From CAZHAC01 sp964383855 (lineage in GTDB: Bacteria > Chloroflexota > Dormibacteria > Dormibacterales > Dormibacteraceae), in the NCBI GenBank assembly GCA_964383855.1, contig CAYLIP010000009.1:1-52570 (forward strand): a DNA stretch of 52,570 nt. The letters run 5' to 3'. Below the pieces are notes generated by a model. The model ran no database searches, had not been told where the DNA came from, and saw only the letters and a program-made list of their open reading frames with translations. Position 1 is the first letter of the stretch; each line of letters begins with the position of its first letter. Below, piece after piece: positions 15,151 through 24,048 of the stretch. The position numbers were made by a program, and so were the translations under genes.

Positions 15151-15190
15151 AAGGAAAGCTTCGGCCGGCGGCGCTCAGCCAGCCGCCGGC
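15151..15190 (-). terminator. probable terminator for the leftward cupin gene
   Basis: GCCGGCGGC (15164-15172) and GCCGCCGGC (15182-15190) form a perfect 9-bp stem with a 9-nt loop. Read on the minus strand, the hairpin is followed by CGAAGCTTTCCTTTTAATTA, a moderately U-rich tract. The rightward EamA gene ends at 15150, so its transcript would meet the hairpin without a U tract. Confidence 0.5.
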
Positions 15191-15217
15191 GGCTGCGTCA
15201 TCGAATGGGTGCTGAGG

Positions 15218-15700
15218 CTATGGAAGGAAGCGGGTCGCGTACCGCTGACCAAGCTTGGCCATGAAATCGGGATCCGGTGGGGCGGGTGCCGGCGCGGGTT
15301 CACCGGGAACGACGGGCTGGCCGATGTCGCGCCAGTAGTTCTCAAAACCCGCCGGCGTCAGCATCCAGAGAACTCGCACCGGCCCCGGCTCCCTTGGCAG
15401 GTAGCGGTGCGGAATACCTCGCGGAAGGAACGCGAATGATCCAGCACTCGCTTCGAAATGATGCTCGCCCACTTCCAGTCCCAGCTGGCCTTCCAGCACG
15501 TAGACGGCCTCATCAGTCTCGTCGTGAACGTGCGCGGGCGCGGCGGCCACGGGGTGCAGCAGCGTCTCGACGACGGAAAAGCCCGGCCCGGCCTGGTTTG
15601 CGCTGGCCTTGAAAGTGAACCGATTCCCTCGAACCCACCACTCTTCCACGCCCTCGTCCGGCCCGAGGGCATAGGGCTGTCTGAAACCGTCTGGCTGCAT
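15218..15700 (-). CDS. cupin-domain protein
   Basis: 160 aa single-domain cupin. The first motif HVHDETDEAVYVLEG has the ligands H, H and E, and the second, PRGIPHRY, the last His, so a mononuclear metal site is likely. ATG 15700 is preferred over the adjacent TTG because GAAGGAG lies 7 nt upstream. A proline-rich stretch near residue 135 precedes a short tail. Such proteins range from dioxygenases to small-molecule binders; the function is not predictable here. It is monocistronic between the EamA and MFS genes. Confidence 0.8.
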   Translation of the reverse strand: MQPDGFRQPYALGPDEGVEEWWVRGNRFTFKASANQAGPGFSVVETLLHPVAAAPAHVHDETDEAVYVLEGQLGLEVGEHHFEASAGSFAFLPRGIPHRYLPREPGPVRVLWMLTPAGFENYWRDIGQPVVPGEPAPAPAPPDPDFMAKLGQRYATRFLP

Positions 15701-15773
15701 CAACTCGCTCCTTCGCGGTCAGTCTAGTGCCCGCAGGAAGGGTCGACGGGCGGTCCCAGCGCGGCGAAGGCTG

Positions 15774-16997
15774 TCAAACCGACGAAATCTTCTCGTCGCC
15801 AATGGCCGGGGATGTTCGCTCCCGCCGGATCAGGCCCAGCGCCGCCAGCCCAAGCACTGCGCAGAGCACGAAGCCGGCTGGAAGTCCGAATGCTTGAGCG
15901 AGAAGCCCGATGATGAGCGGCCCCAGCATGTCACCGAGCTCTTTGAAGGAGCCGGCGGCTCCCATCGTCGCGCCGAGCCGGGTCGGATCCGCGAGGCCGC
16001 TGATCAGGGTGTCCGTGTTGGTCCAGACGACGCCGATCCCGATCCCGGCTGCGATCGAGGCGGCCACGAACGCCGGGCCGGTCATCAGCCCGAGGAGGAC
16101 CGTGCTGGCAGCAGACAGCAGCAGACCGGCGCGGACCGTGGTCGCCGCGCCGGCGCGATCGGCGACCCACCCGGCGAGGGGCTGAATCAGCAGGTAGCTC
16201 AGCGCGACCAGCGAGAGCAGCGCGCCGGACGCGACCGGGCCGTAGTGCAGGTCGTGAACGCGCACGGGCAGGAAGCCGAAGAGGATGCCGACGAAGAACA
16301 TCGTCACCATCTCGATGGCAAACCACCGCAGCAGGTGGCGGTCGCCAAAGACACCGATGAGGGAGGCGAGTGAGAGGTCGTCGTGGTCGTCGTCGAGACC
16401 GCCGCCAGCACGACCGCCGTCACCAGGCAGCCAGGCCGCGATGAGAAAGGCGACGGCGCCGACCGCGGCCGCCGCCACGAAGATCATGGAGAAGCTGCTG
16501 CGCAGAACGATCAGCCCGCCGACCGCCGGGCTGACGACATACCCGGCGCCCTTGATCGCGTTATAGATGCCGTAGGCGCGGCCCTTGCGCTCCTCGAAGT
16601 AGCGTCCGACCAGCGCCAGGGACACCGCGGAGAGCGCCGCGGCGCCCACGCCCTGGCTGAAGCGCACGGCGATCAGCAGCTGGGGCGGGACGATGAGGTA
16701 GCTGAGGGAGGCCGCCGTGAAGACGGCGATGCCGGCCAGCATCGTCCGCTTCATCCCCTGGGAATCGGCGATCCAGCCGAAAACCGGCTTGGCGACGATC
16801 TCGGCGAAGTCGTAGGCGGCGATCAGCAGCCCGATCACAGCCACCCCGACGCCAACCGTGGCGGCGTACACGGGGAGGTTCACGGCGACGATGTGGGCGC
16901 CGAACGAGGTCACGAATCCGACAAATCCCAGGACCGCCGCCAGGACGAGCGGTGGCGGCGCGCCCTTTCGGGTCACGCCGGGAGCGATCGTCGTCAT
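15774..16997 (-). CDS. MFS transporter
   Basis: 407 aa with twelve predicted membrane segments in two halves. The loop between helices 2 and 3 reads GWIADSQGMKRTML, and the related GWVADRAGAATTV occurs in the second half, the paired MFS motif-A positions. An acidic cytoplasmic linker (GLDDDHDDLSLA) joins the halves. Closest in style to multidrug or small-molecule efflux MFS proteins. It follows the enoyl-CoA hydratase gene by 44 nt on the same strand, so the two may share a transcript. Confidence 0.85.
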   Translation of the reverse strand: MTTIAPGVTRKGAPPPLVLAAVLGFVGFVTSFGAHIVAVNLPVYAATVGVGVAVIGLLIAAYDFAEIVAKPVFGWIADSQGMKRTMLAGIAVFTAASLSYLIVPPQLLIAVRFSQGVGAAALSAVSLALVGRYFEERKGRAYGIYNAIKGAGYVVSPAVGGLIVLRSSFSMIFVAAAAVGAVAFLIAAWLPGDGGRAGGGLDDDHDDLSLASLIGVFGDRHLLRWFAIEMVTMFFVGILFGFLPVRVHDLHYGPVASGALLSLVALSYLLIQPLAGWVADRAGAATTVRAGLLLSAASTVLLGLMTGPAFVAASIAAGIGIGVVWTNTDTLISGLADPTRLGATMGAAGSFKELGDMLGPLIIGLLAQAFGLPAGFVLCAVLGLAALGLIRRERTSPAIGDEKISSV

Positions 16998-17041
16998 CCG
17001 CGATCCCCTGGACGGTTCATCAGCGGCGAAGCCGGCGCTCT

Positions 17042-17896
17042 TCAGGCTCTCCCGTCGCCCAGCAGTTCGCGAATCCGGCGGGAGTGGCTGGAGACTGTGG
17101 AGGTGAAGTCTGGTGCTCGCTTCTCCAGAAACGCCCGGACACCCTCGGCGGCGTCGTCGGAGGCGCTGCGCTCGGCGATTGAGAGCGACTCGATGCGATG
17201 TGCCTCCTCGACGCTCGGCTCATCGAGCATCCGCCAGGTCATCCGCCGCGTCACCGCGATCGCCACCGGAGACGTCGATTCGATGAACGAGCGAGCCACC
17301 CGGGCCGCACTCTCGAGCAGCTGGTCGGGCTCGACCACGCTGTGGAGCAGGCCGGCCTGCCTCGCCTCCGCCACCTCGATCATCCGGCCGCTCAGCAGCC
17401 ACTCCTGGGCCACTCCCACGCCGACCAGCCGCGGTAGCAGCCAGCTGGAGCAGCCGTCGGGCGAGATCCCGCGCCGAACAAAGGGAAAGGCAAACCGGGC
17501 GGTCGAGCTCGCGATTCGGACGTCCATCGGCAGCGTCATGGTGGCGCCGACGCCGACGGCGGGCCCGTTGATCGCCCCGATGACGGGCTTCAGGCTCCTG
17601 AGGATGCGCAGGACGAGCTGTCCGCCCGTGTCACGCGGTTCTCCGCCGCCGGCCGCGCCGGGCAGGAAGGCGCCGGCCCCGGCGGAAAGATCGGCCCCGG
17701 CACAGAATGCCCGGCCGCTGCCGGTCACGATGATCGCCCGTACGCCGTCGTCGGCGTCGGCGGTCTGGAACGCGTCGAGCAGCTCCTCGAGCATCCGCGG
17801 AGTGAAGGCGTTGAGCGACCCGGGGCGCGCGAGCGTGATCGTCAGCAGCCCGCCCTCAGCAGTGCATGCGATCTCCTGATAGCTCGCGCTTTTCAC
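17042..17896 (-). CDS. enoyl-CoA hydratase/isomerase family protein
   Basis: 284 aa crotonase-fold protein. The oxyanion-hole elements are GRAFCAGADLS and AINGPAVGVGATMTLPMDVR. The segment FAFPFVRRGISPDGCSSWLLP resembles the crotonase subgroup with an Asp or Glu at the second acid position, more isomerase- or hydratase-like than canonical short-chain EchA. It starts with GTG at 17896. The gene is divergent from the PHA synthase with 76 nt between, so a joint role in acyl-CoA supply is possible but not shown. Confidence 0.85.
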   Translation of the reverse strand: MKSASYQEIACTAEGGLLTITLARPGSLNAFTPRMLEELLDAFQTADADDGVRAIIVTGSGRAFCAGADLSAGAGAFLPGAAGGGEPRDTGGQLVLRILRSLKPVIGAINGPAVGVGATMTLPMDVRIASSTARFAFPFVRRGISPDGCSSWLLPRLVGVGVAQEWLLSGRMIEVAEARQAGLLHSVVEPDQLLESAARVARSFIESTSPVAIAVTRRMTWRMLDEPSVEEAHRIESLSIAERSASDDAAEGVRAFLEKRAPDFTSTVSSHSRRIRELLGDGRA

Positions 17897-17972
17897 CGAG
17901 TTCTTCTTAGCACTCCAGTCCGCGACGGGGACGGTACCCTGGTGTCCTCAAACGGCCCGAGCGGAGGCGCGC

Positions 17973-19772
17973 ATGAAGCAGCGAACGCGAGACATGGGTA
18001 CAGAACGCCGGCGGCGCTCGAGAGCGGTTCGAGGCCGGCCCTCGGTCGCCGCCTCCCCTCGCACGCGAGGTCCGGCTGCCCCGCCGAGCGGCCCGCTCCC
18101 CAATGAGACCGCGGCCGAGGCCGTGGTCGGAGGCGAGCCGGTCGCCATCCCGTCCCTGGGCGCGGTCCTGGGCAGCCTGGCCACCGTCCTCGCCCAGGGC
18201 CGCTTCGTGGCCAAGGAAGGCGCGCTGCTGGCTGTCGACGCGGCGCGCATTGCGGCCGGCAGGGCCGACTTCAAGCCGGCGCGCGGGGACCGGCGCTTCA
18301 TCGACCCGACCTGGACGGAGAACCCGCTGTACCGCCGCCTCGGTCAGTTCTACCTCGCCTGGTCGGCGGCGATGCACCGGCTGGTGGACGACCTCGAGCA
18401 GGATGGCGCCGACTGGCACACGGTCGAGCGGGCGCGGTTTGCGACGGGCATTCTTGTCAGCGCGCTGGCTCCGACCAACGCGCTGCACAGCAATCCCGCC
18501 GCGCTCAAGCGCGCCTACGAGACCGGCGGCAGGAGCCTCTGGCGTGGCTTCCAGAACTGGCTTCACGACCTCCGTCACAACGGGGGCATGCCCTCTCAGT
18601 CCCAGCCCGGCGTCTTCGAGGTCGGGCGTGACCTGGCGATCACTCCCGGGGCGGTCGTCGATCGCGATGAGTTCGCCGAGGTGATCCAGTACCAGCCCTC
18701 GACGGAGACGGTCCGGGAGCGGCCGCTCCTGATCGTTCCGCCGCCCATCGGCCGCTTCTACTTCCTCGACCTGCGGCCAGGCCGCAGCTTCGTCGAGTAC
18801 GCCGCCTCGCGCGGCCTGACCACCTTCATGCTGAGCTGGAGGAACCCCACGCCCGAGCACGCCGACTGGGACATGGAGACGTACGCGGCCCGGATCCTGC
18901 GGGCGATCGACGCGGTCCGCGAGATCACCGGGAGTGAGGACGTCAACGTGATCGGGTTCTGCGCCGGCGGAATCCTCACGACCACAGTTCTGAATCACCT
19001 CGCCGCCAGGCGCGACAAGCGCGTTCACAGCATGGCCTATGCGGTCACGCTCCTCGACTTCGGACTCCGCGCTCCGATCGGAACCTTCTCCTCACAGGCC
19101 GTCCTCGAACTGGCCCGTGGGCGCACCTCTCGCAAGGGCATCATCGACGCCAGATCGATGGGCGCCGCGTTCACCTGGATGCGGCCCGATGACCTGGTCT
19201 TCAACTACTGGGTGAACAACTACCTGATGGGAGAGCCGCCCCCGGCCTTCGACATCCTGGCGTGGAGCGTCGACGGAACCAACCTGCCGGCGGCTCTGCA
19301 CAAGCAGTTCCTCGACATCTTTGCTTACAACGACCTCTGCCGGCCGGGCCACCTCGAGGTGTTCGGCACACCGATCGACCTGAGCCGGATCAAGGTGCCG
19401 GTGTTCGTCACCGGCGCCGCCACCGATCACCTGACGCCCTGGAAGGGGTGCTACCAGACGACACAGCTGCTGAGGGGCCGGAGCACCTTCGTCCTCAGCA
19501 ACGCAGGGCACATAGCGAGCCTCGTCAATCCGCCCGGCAACCCACGCGCCACCTACCGCTCGGGACCGGCTCCCGGGAAGGACCCCGAGGCATGGCTGCG
19601 CGCGTCACACGAGCATGCCGGCAGCTGGTGGCAGGTCTGGGCCGACTGGGTGCTCGATCGCTCGGGTGCCGAGGTCGCTCCCCGCCGGGAACTCGGCTCG
19701 AAGCTCCATCCGCCGCACGAGCCGGCCCCGGGACTTTACGTCCGCGACCTGGTCCCGGCGGCGCGCTCGTGA
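17973..19772 (+). CDS. phaC: poly(3-hydroxyalkanoate) synthase
   Basis: 599 aa, the size of single-subunit (class I/II) PhaC. The lipase-like box has Cys in place of Ser: GFCAGG at about residue 328, the hallmark of PHA synthases. The triad is completed by Asp in GAATDHLTPW (about 483) and His in SNAGHIASLVNPP (about 512). The N-terminal 50 residues are Arg/Pro rich and poorly conserved. GGAGG lies 5 nt before the ATG. No phaA, phaB or phasin gene is nearby, so monomers come from elsewhere, possibly from the beta-oxidation-type genes in this window. Confidence 0.92.
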   Translation: MKQRTRDMGTERRRRSRAVRGRPSVAASPRTRGPAAPPSGPLPNETAAEAVVGGEPVAIPSLGAVLGSLATVLAQGRFVAKEGALLAVDAARIAAGRADFKPARGDRRFIDPTWTENPLYRRLGQFYLAWSAAMHRLVDDLEQDGADWHTVERARFATGILVSALAPTNALHSNPAALKRAYETGGRSLWRGFQNWLHDLRHNGGMPSQSQPGVFEVGRDLAITPGAVVDRDEFAEVIQYQPSTETVRERPLLIVPPPIGRFYFLDLRPGRSFVEYAASRGLTTFMLSWRNPTPEHADWDMETYAARILRAIDAVREITGSEDVNVIGFCAGGILTTTVLNHLAARRDKRVHSMAYAVTLLDFGLRAPIGTFSSQAVLELARGRTSRKGIIDARSMGAAFTWMRPDDLVFNYWVNNYLMGEPPPAFDILAWSVDGTNLPAALHKQFLDIFAYNDLCRPGHLEVFGTPIDLSRIKVPVFVTGAATDHLTPWKGCYQTTQLLRGRSTFVLSNAGHIASLVNPPGNPRATYRSGPAPGKDPEAWLRASHEHAGSWWQVWADWVLDRSGAEVAPRRELGSKLHPPHEPAPGLYVRDLVPAARS

Positions 19773-19799
19773 TGGTCCGCGTGCGCTGAGGGAGCCTCC

Positions 19800-20558
19800 T
19801 CAGCGGGCGAGATAGCCGCCGTCGACCGGGTAGTAGCCGCCGGTCGCGAAGGACGCCGCGTCGCTGAGCAGCCACACCGCCAGGCCGGCGATCTCGGCCG
19901 GCTCAGCGAACCGGCGGACGGGGTAGTCGCGCTCGATCGCCGCCCTGGTCTCCTTGTCGACCGACCGGATGAGCAGCGGCGTGTTCGTATGCCCGGGGCC
20001 GACCGCGTTGACCCTGATGCCGTCGCCGGCGTGGTCGAGCGCGGCCGCCTGGGTGAGGCCGACAACCGCGTGCTTGGAGGTCACGTAGGGGCCGGAGCCT
20101 GCGCGCGCCACCCGCCCCAGGATCGAGGCAATGTTGACGATCGCGCCGCCGCCCCCCGATCGCAGGGCTCTCAGCTCGGCGCGCAGGCAGTAGAAGAGAC
20201 CGTCCACGTTGAGCTCCTGCACCCGGCGCCAGGCGTCCGTGCTGCAGTCGGCGATGGGAGTTGCCGGCGCCGATGTGCCGGCGCAGTTCACGGCCGCGTC
20301 CAGCCGTCCACTCAAGGACTCGGCCTGCGCCACCGCCCGCTCGACCGCGCCCTCGTCGCGAACATCGCATTCGATGCCGATCGCTCTGCCACCGCCGGCC
20401 ACCAGGTCCGCGGCGACCCGCTCCGCCTGCTCGCCGGCGACGTCGACGACGGCCACCGCGGCGCCGGAGGCGGCGAGAAGGCGAACGATCGCCTCGCCGA
20501 TCCCTGAGGCGCCGCCGGTGACCAGCGCGGCTCGCCCGGCCAGCCCGTAGTCGATCAC
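19800..20558 (-). CDS. short-chain dehydrogenase/reductase
   Basis: 252 aa classical SDR. Cofactor motif TGGASGIG, NNAG equivalent NCAG, catalytic Ser in NIASILG and the YxxxK motif YVTSK are all present. The Asp after beta-2 (VVDVAGEQ) suggests NAD(H). The GTG start at 20558 overlaps the E1-beta stop by 4 nt (GTGA), so it is the last gene of the importer/E1 operon. It may oxidise a hydroxy compound to the 2-oxo substrate of the E1 enzyme or reduce its product; this is inference from order. Confidence 0.88.
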   Translation of the reverse strand: MIDYGLAGRAALVTGGASGIGEAIVRLLAASGAAVAVVDVAGEQAERVAADLVAGGGRAIGIECDVRDEGAVERAVAQAESLSGRLDAAVNCAGTSAPATPIADCSTDAWRRVQELNVDGLFYCLRAELRALRSGGGGAIVNIASILGRVARAGSGPYVTSKHAVVGLTQAAALDHAGDGIRVNAVGPGHTNTPLLIRSVDKETRAAIERDYPVRRFAEPAEIAGLAVWLLSDAASFATGGYYPVDGGYLAR

Positions 20559-21532
20559 CGGTCGAGCGACCGCCGGACCGTCTCCACGACGCGCGCCGCG
20601 GACGGGATGGCGGCGTCCTCGAGGTTTTCGGCGAAGGGCATCGGGATGTGGGGAGTGGTGATCCGCACGATGGGCCCGTCCAGGTAGTCGAACATCTCAT
20701 CGGCCGCGAGAGAGGCCAGCTCGGCGCCCCATCCGCAGAGGCGAACGTTCTCCTCGATCGTGAACAGGTGGCCGGTGCGCTCGACGTCGCCGGCAACGGT
20801 GGCGACGTCGAGCGGCACCAGCGTCCGGAGGTCGATCACCGAGGCGTCGATGCCTTCTTCGGCCAGCGCCGCCGCGGCCTCGATCGCCCGCGGCACCATC
20901 GCACCCAGGGCGACCAGGGTCGCATCCCGGCCCTGCCTGATCACGTTCGCCCTGCCCAGCGGCACCACGTGATCGTCGCCGCTCGGCGCCGGGCCCTTGG
21001 CGGCGTACATGGATTTGCTCTCGAGGAAGATCACCGGGTTGGGATCTCGAACCGATGCCGCCATCAGCCCGATCACGTCCGCGGGCGACGACGGGACGAC
21101 CACCCGAAGGCCGGGAATCGCCATCGCCCAGGCCTCCACGGCCTGGGAGTGCTGGGCTCCCAGCCGCACCCCTCCACCGTTGGCCGTGCGCACGACCAGG
21201 GGCAGCGTGGCCTGGCCATCGCTCATGTAGCGGAACTTCGACATCTCGTTGGCGATGTAGTTCCAGGCCACGGCCACGAAGTCGGCGAACATGATCTCGG
21301 CGATCGGCCGCAGGCCGGTCATCGCGGCTCCCATCGCCGCCCCGAGGATGGCCTGTTCGCTGATCGGGGTGTTGCGGACGCGGTCCGGGCCGAACTCCTC
21401 TCGGAGGCCGACCGTCGCCTTGAACACTCCTCCCGGCTCGACGTCCTCGCCCAGCAGGACCACGCTCTGGTCTCGCCGCATCTCCTGGGCGATGCCCGCG
21501 GCCACCGCCTCCCTCATCGTCAGCTCCGCCAT
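20555..21532 (-). CDS. 2-oxoacid (acetoin/pyruvate-type) dehydrogenase E1 component, beta subunit
   Basis: 325 aa, standard E1-beta length. MTMREAVAAGIAQEM-like start, GEDVEPGGVFKAT, NTPISEQAILGAAMGAA and the C-terminal domain DLRTLVPLDVATV match the PdhB/AcoB/BkdA2 family. Start ATG 21532 has GGAGG 6 nt upstream inside the alpha gene and overlaps it by 13 nt. It pairs with the alpha subunit to decarboxylate a 2-oxoacid or cleave acetoin with TPP. The E2 acyltransferase and E3 are not encoded in the window. Confidence 0.9.
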   Translation of the reverse strand: MAELTMREAVAAGIAQEMRRDQSVVLLGEDVEPGGVFKATVGLREEFGPDRVRNTPISEQAILGAAMGAAMTGLRPIAEIMFADFVAVAWNYIANEMSKFRYMSDGQATLPLVVRTANGGGVRLGAQHSQAVEAWAMAIPGLRVVVPSSPADVIGLMAASVRDPNPVIFLESKSMYAAKGPAPSGDDHVVPLGRANVIRQGRDATLVALGAMVPRAIEAAAALAEEGIDASVIDLRTLVPLDVATVAGDVERTGHLFTIEENVRLCGWGAELASLAADEMFDYLDGPIVRITTPHIPMPFAENLEDAAIPSAARVVETVRRSLDR

Positions 21533-22533
21533 TGCGAACCTCCATCCGCCCAGAGTTCTGTGAGCAGCGAATCCGGGCCGGGAGGCGGGGCCGCCTTGGC
21601 CGCCTCGGTCGCCGCCTCGACATCGGCCGCCGCCCTGGCCTCGATCGCCGCCAGCTCCTCTTCGCCGGCGATGCCCTCTTCGATCAGGCGCGCGCGGTAG
21701 GTCGGCATCGGGTCGCGGAGGAGCCACTCGTCGACCTCGGTCTGAGCGCGATAGAGGGCGGGGTCGCCGCGACTGTGGCCGAAGTGGCGGTAGGTCATGG
21801 CCTCGATCAGGGCCGGGCCCTGACCCTGGCGGCAGCGGTCGATCGCCGACGCTGCGGTCGCGTGGACGGCGTCGGGGTCGTTGCCGTCGATCACGACGGA
21901 CTCCAGGCCGTAGGCCGAAGCCCGATCAGCCGCCGGGTGGGGCACCGCCGTCACCAGGTGGATCGGGGTGTACTCCATGTACAGGTTGTTCTCGCAGACG
22001 AACACCACGGGGAGCTTCCACACCGCCGCCAGATTGAGCGCCTCGTGGAAGGCGCCGATGTTCGTGGCACCGTCCCCGAAGTAGCAGACGACGACCTGGC
22101 CCGTGCCCCGGAACTGCGCGCTCCAGGCGGCGCCGTTGGCGATCGGCAGGTGGGCGCCGACGATGGCGTATGAGCCCATCACGCCGTGCTCGACCGAGGT
22201 CAGATGTATCGATCCGCCCTTGCCGCCGTTGAGGCCGGTTGACCGCCCCATCAGCTCGCCGAGGACGGACTCCATGCTGACGCCGCGCGCCAGGGTGTGA
22301 CCGTGGCCGCGATAGGTGCAGAACATCATGTCGTCCGGGCCCATGGCTGCGGCGAAGCCGGCCGCGATCGCCTCCTGGCCGATCGACAGGTGCGTGCTGT
22401 AGCGGACCAGACCCTGGAGAAAGAGGTCGTAAACGCGCTTCTCGAAGAGCCGGATCTCAACGATCGACCTGTACATGGCGAGGCGTACCTCGGGCGTGGC
22501 CCGTGCCGCCTCGGACAACTCTGTCGCTGACAT
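21520..22533 (-). CDS. 2-oxoacid (acetoin/pyruvate-type) dehydrogenase E1 component, alpha subunit
   Basis: 337 aa. The TPP-binding motif GDGATNIGAFHEALN ... CENN is intact, and YRGHGHTLARG and the RYSTHLSIGQEA start region are typical of PdhA/AcoA. The conserved phosphorylation-loop region YRHFGHSRGDPALYR is also present. ATG 22533 has GGAGG 6 nt upstream and follows livF by 17 nt. The gene sits in an operon with a full ABC importer, so the enzyme probably acts on the imported compound or its first product. Acetoin, pyruvate and branched-chain 2-oxoacids cannot be separated by eye. Confidence 0.9.
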   Translation of the reverse strand: MSATELSEAARATPEVRLAMYRSIVEIRLFEKRVYDLFLQGLVRYSTHLSIGQEAIAAGFAAAMGPDDMMFCTYRGHGHTLARGVSMESVLGELMGRSTGLNGGKGGSIHLTSVEHGVMGSYAIVGAHLPIANGAAWSAQFRGTGQVVVCYFGDGATNIGAFHEALNLAAVWKLPVVFVCENNLYMEYTPIHLVTAVPHPAADRASAYGLESVVIDGNDPDAVHATAASAIDRCRQGQGPALIEAMTYRHFGHSRGDPALYRAQTEVDEWLLRDPMPTYRARLIEEGIAGEEELAAIEARAAADVEAATEAAKAAPPPGPDSLLTELWADGGSQWRS

Positions 22534-22550
22534 CTCCTGCCTCCTCACCG

Positions 22551-23258
22551 CTACCCGCCCACGTAGGCGCGCGCGAACTCCTCGTTGTCGACGAATTCGC
22601 CGGGCGCGCCCTCGTGCGTCACCCGGCCCATATCGAGGACGTAGAGCCGGTCGCACAGGCTCATCACCTCGTTCACGTGCTGCTCGACGATGAGCATCGA
22701 CATGCCCAGCGATCGCATCTCTCGCATCCGGGCGTAGATCTCCGCGACCAGCACCGGCGCCAGGCCGAGCGAGGGCTCGTCCAGGATCAGCAGCCGCGGG
22801 CGCGTGATCAGGGCCCTCGCGATGGCGAGCATCTGCTGCTGGCCTCCGCTCAGGAAGCCGGCCGCCTGCCGCAGCCGCTCGCCCAGGATCGGGAAGGGCC
22901 GGGTCGCCTCCTCGACGCGCTCCCGCTGTGCTGAACCGCTCAAGCGCTCGTTGACGAGCGCCGCCCTCAGGTTCTCCTCGACAGTGAGGGCGGCGAACAG
23001 CTCCCGGCTCTCGGCCACGAAGGCGATGCCGTCCCGCAGGCGCCGGTGGCTGGGCTCCCGCGTCACGTCGCGCCCGCCGAAAAGGACGCGGCCGCCCGCG
23101 ACCGGGTGGAGACCGACGACCGAGCGCAGCAGCGTTGACTTGCCGGCGCCGTTCAGCCCGAGCAGGGCGACGCATTCGCTGTCCGCCACCGCCATGGAGA
23201 CGGCGTGCACGACTGGCACGCCGTCGTAGCCGGCCGTCACCCGCTCAAGCTCGAGCAT
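22551..23258 (-). CDS. livF: branched-chain-type ABC importer ATPase LivF
   Basis: 235 aa. Walker A GLNGAGKST, signature LSGGQQQM, Walker B LLILDEPSLGLAP and switch His EQH are intact. The SLGLAP ending and EQHV motif are typical of LivF. It starts inside the end of livG (14 nt overlap). With LivG it powers import through LivH/LivM of the 22.5-27.1 kb operon. The substrate class includes branched-chain amino acids, amides, urea and aromatic or short carboxylates. Confidence 0.9.
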   Translation of the reverse strand: MLELERVTAGYDGVPVVHAVSMAVADSECVALLGLNGAGKSTLLRSVVGLHPVAGGRVLFGGRDVTREPSHRRLRDGIAFVAESRELFAALTVEENLRAALVNERLSGSAQRERVEEATRPFPILGERLRQAAGFLSGGQQQMLAIARALITRPRLLILDEPSLGLAPVLVAEIYARMREMRSLGMSMLIVEQHVNEVMSLCDRLYVLDMGRVTHEGAPGEFVDNEEFARAYVGG

Positions 23259-24048
23259 CTTGCTCCGGTCCCATGTAGGCCTCCCGCACCGAGGGCAGCG
23301 CCATCACCTGGTCGGCGGCGCCCTCGGCGATCACGGCGCCGTGATCCATGACCACCAGGTGGTCGACGACCCGGACGACGCTTCGAATGCGGTGCTCGAC
23401 CAGGAGCACGGCTCTTCCCTCGGCGCCGAAGCTGTCGATGAGGGCGAACAGCTCGTCTGCCTCGGCGGAGTTCAACCCGGCCGCCGGCTCGTCGAGCAAG
23501 AGGACGGGCAGGTCCATGGCCAGAAGCCGGGCGATCTCGACCAGGCGGCGCTGGCCCGCGGTCAGGGTCCCGACCGCGGCCGCGCTCGAGGCGCGCAGGG
23601 CGACCCGCTCGAGCGCCGCATCGGCGCGCGCCCTGACATCGCCGCGGTCGGGGCGGGCGTTGGGGCCGCCGGCCAGCCAGGTCAGCACGGTGCGCTCGAG
23701 CCCGATGACGATGTTGTCCCGAACGCTGAGCGTCGGGAAGAGCCGCAGCAGCTGGAAGGTGCGGCCCATGCCCAGGCGGGCCCGGCGGTGATCCGGCCAG
23801 TTGGTGACATCCACTCCGTTGAGCCAGACCGTTCCGCTGGTCGGCCGGTCGGCGCCGCTCAGGCAATTGAGCACCGTCGACTTGCCGGCGCCGTTGGGGC
23901 CGATCAGGCCCACGATCTGTCCTGGCGCCACGCTCAGGTTGACCGCCCGCGCAGCCGCAACGCCGCCGAAGACCCGGGTGATGCCGTCCGCTTTCAGGAC
24001 TGGCTCGGCGACGGCGGTGCTCAACCTGCGCGCCTTCGGCGAAGCCAT
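23245..24048 (-). CDS. livG: branched-chain-type ABC importer ATPase LivG
   Basis: 267 aa. Walker A GPNGAGKST, GMGRTFQLLRLFPTLSVRDN with the LivG-type Q-loop region, Walker B VLLLDEPAAGLN and switch His VEHRI. The signature is degenerate: LTAGQRRLVEIA in place of LSGGQ; this is common for LivG. Overlaps livM by 28 nt. Energy-coupling partner of the LivF above. Confidence 0.9.
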   Translation of the reverse strand: MASPKARRLSTAVAEPVLKADGITRVFGGVAAARAVNLSVAPGQIVGLIGPNGAGKSTVLNCLSGADRPTSGTVWLNGVDVTNWPDHRRARLGMGRTFQLLRLFPTLSVRDNIVIGLERTVLTWLAGGPNARPDRGDVRARADAALERVALRASSAAAVGTLTAGQRRLVEIARLLAMDLPVLLLDEPAAGLNSAEADELFALIDSFGAEGRAVLLVEHRIRSVVRVVDHLVVMDHGAVIAEGAADQVMALPSVREAYMGPEQDARA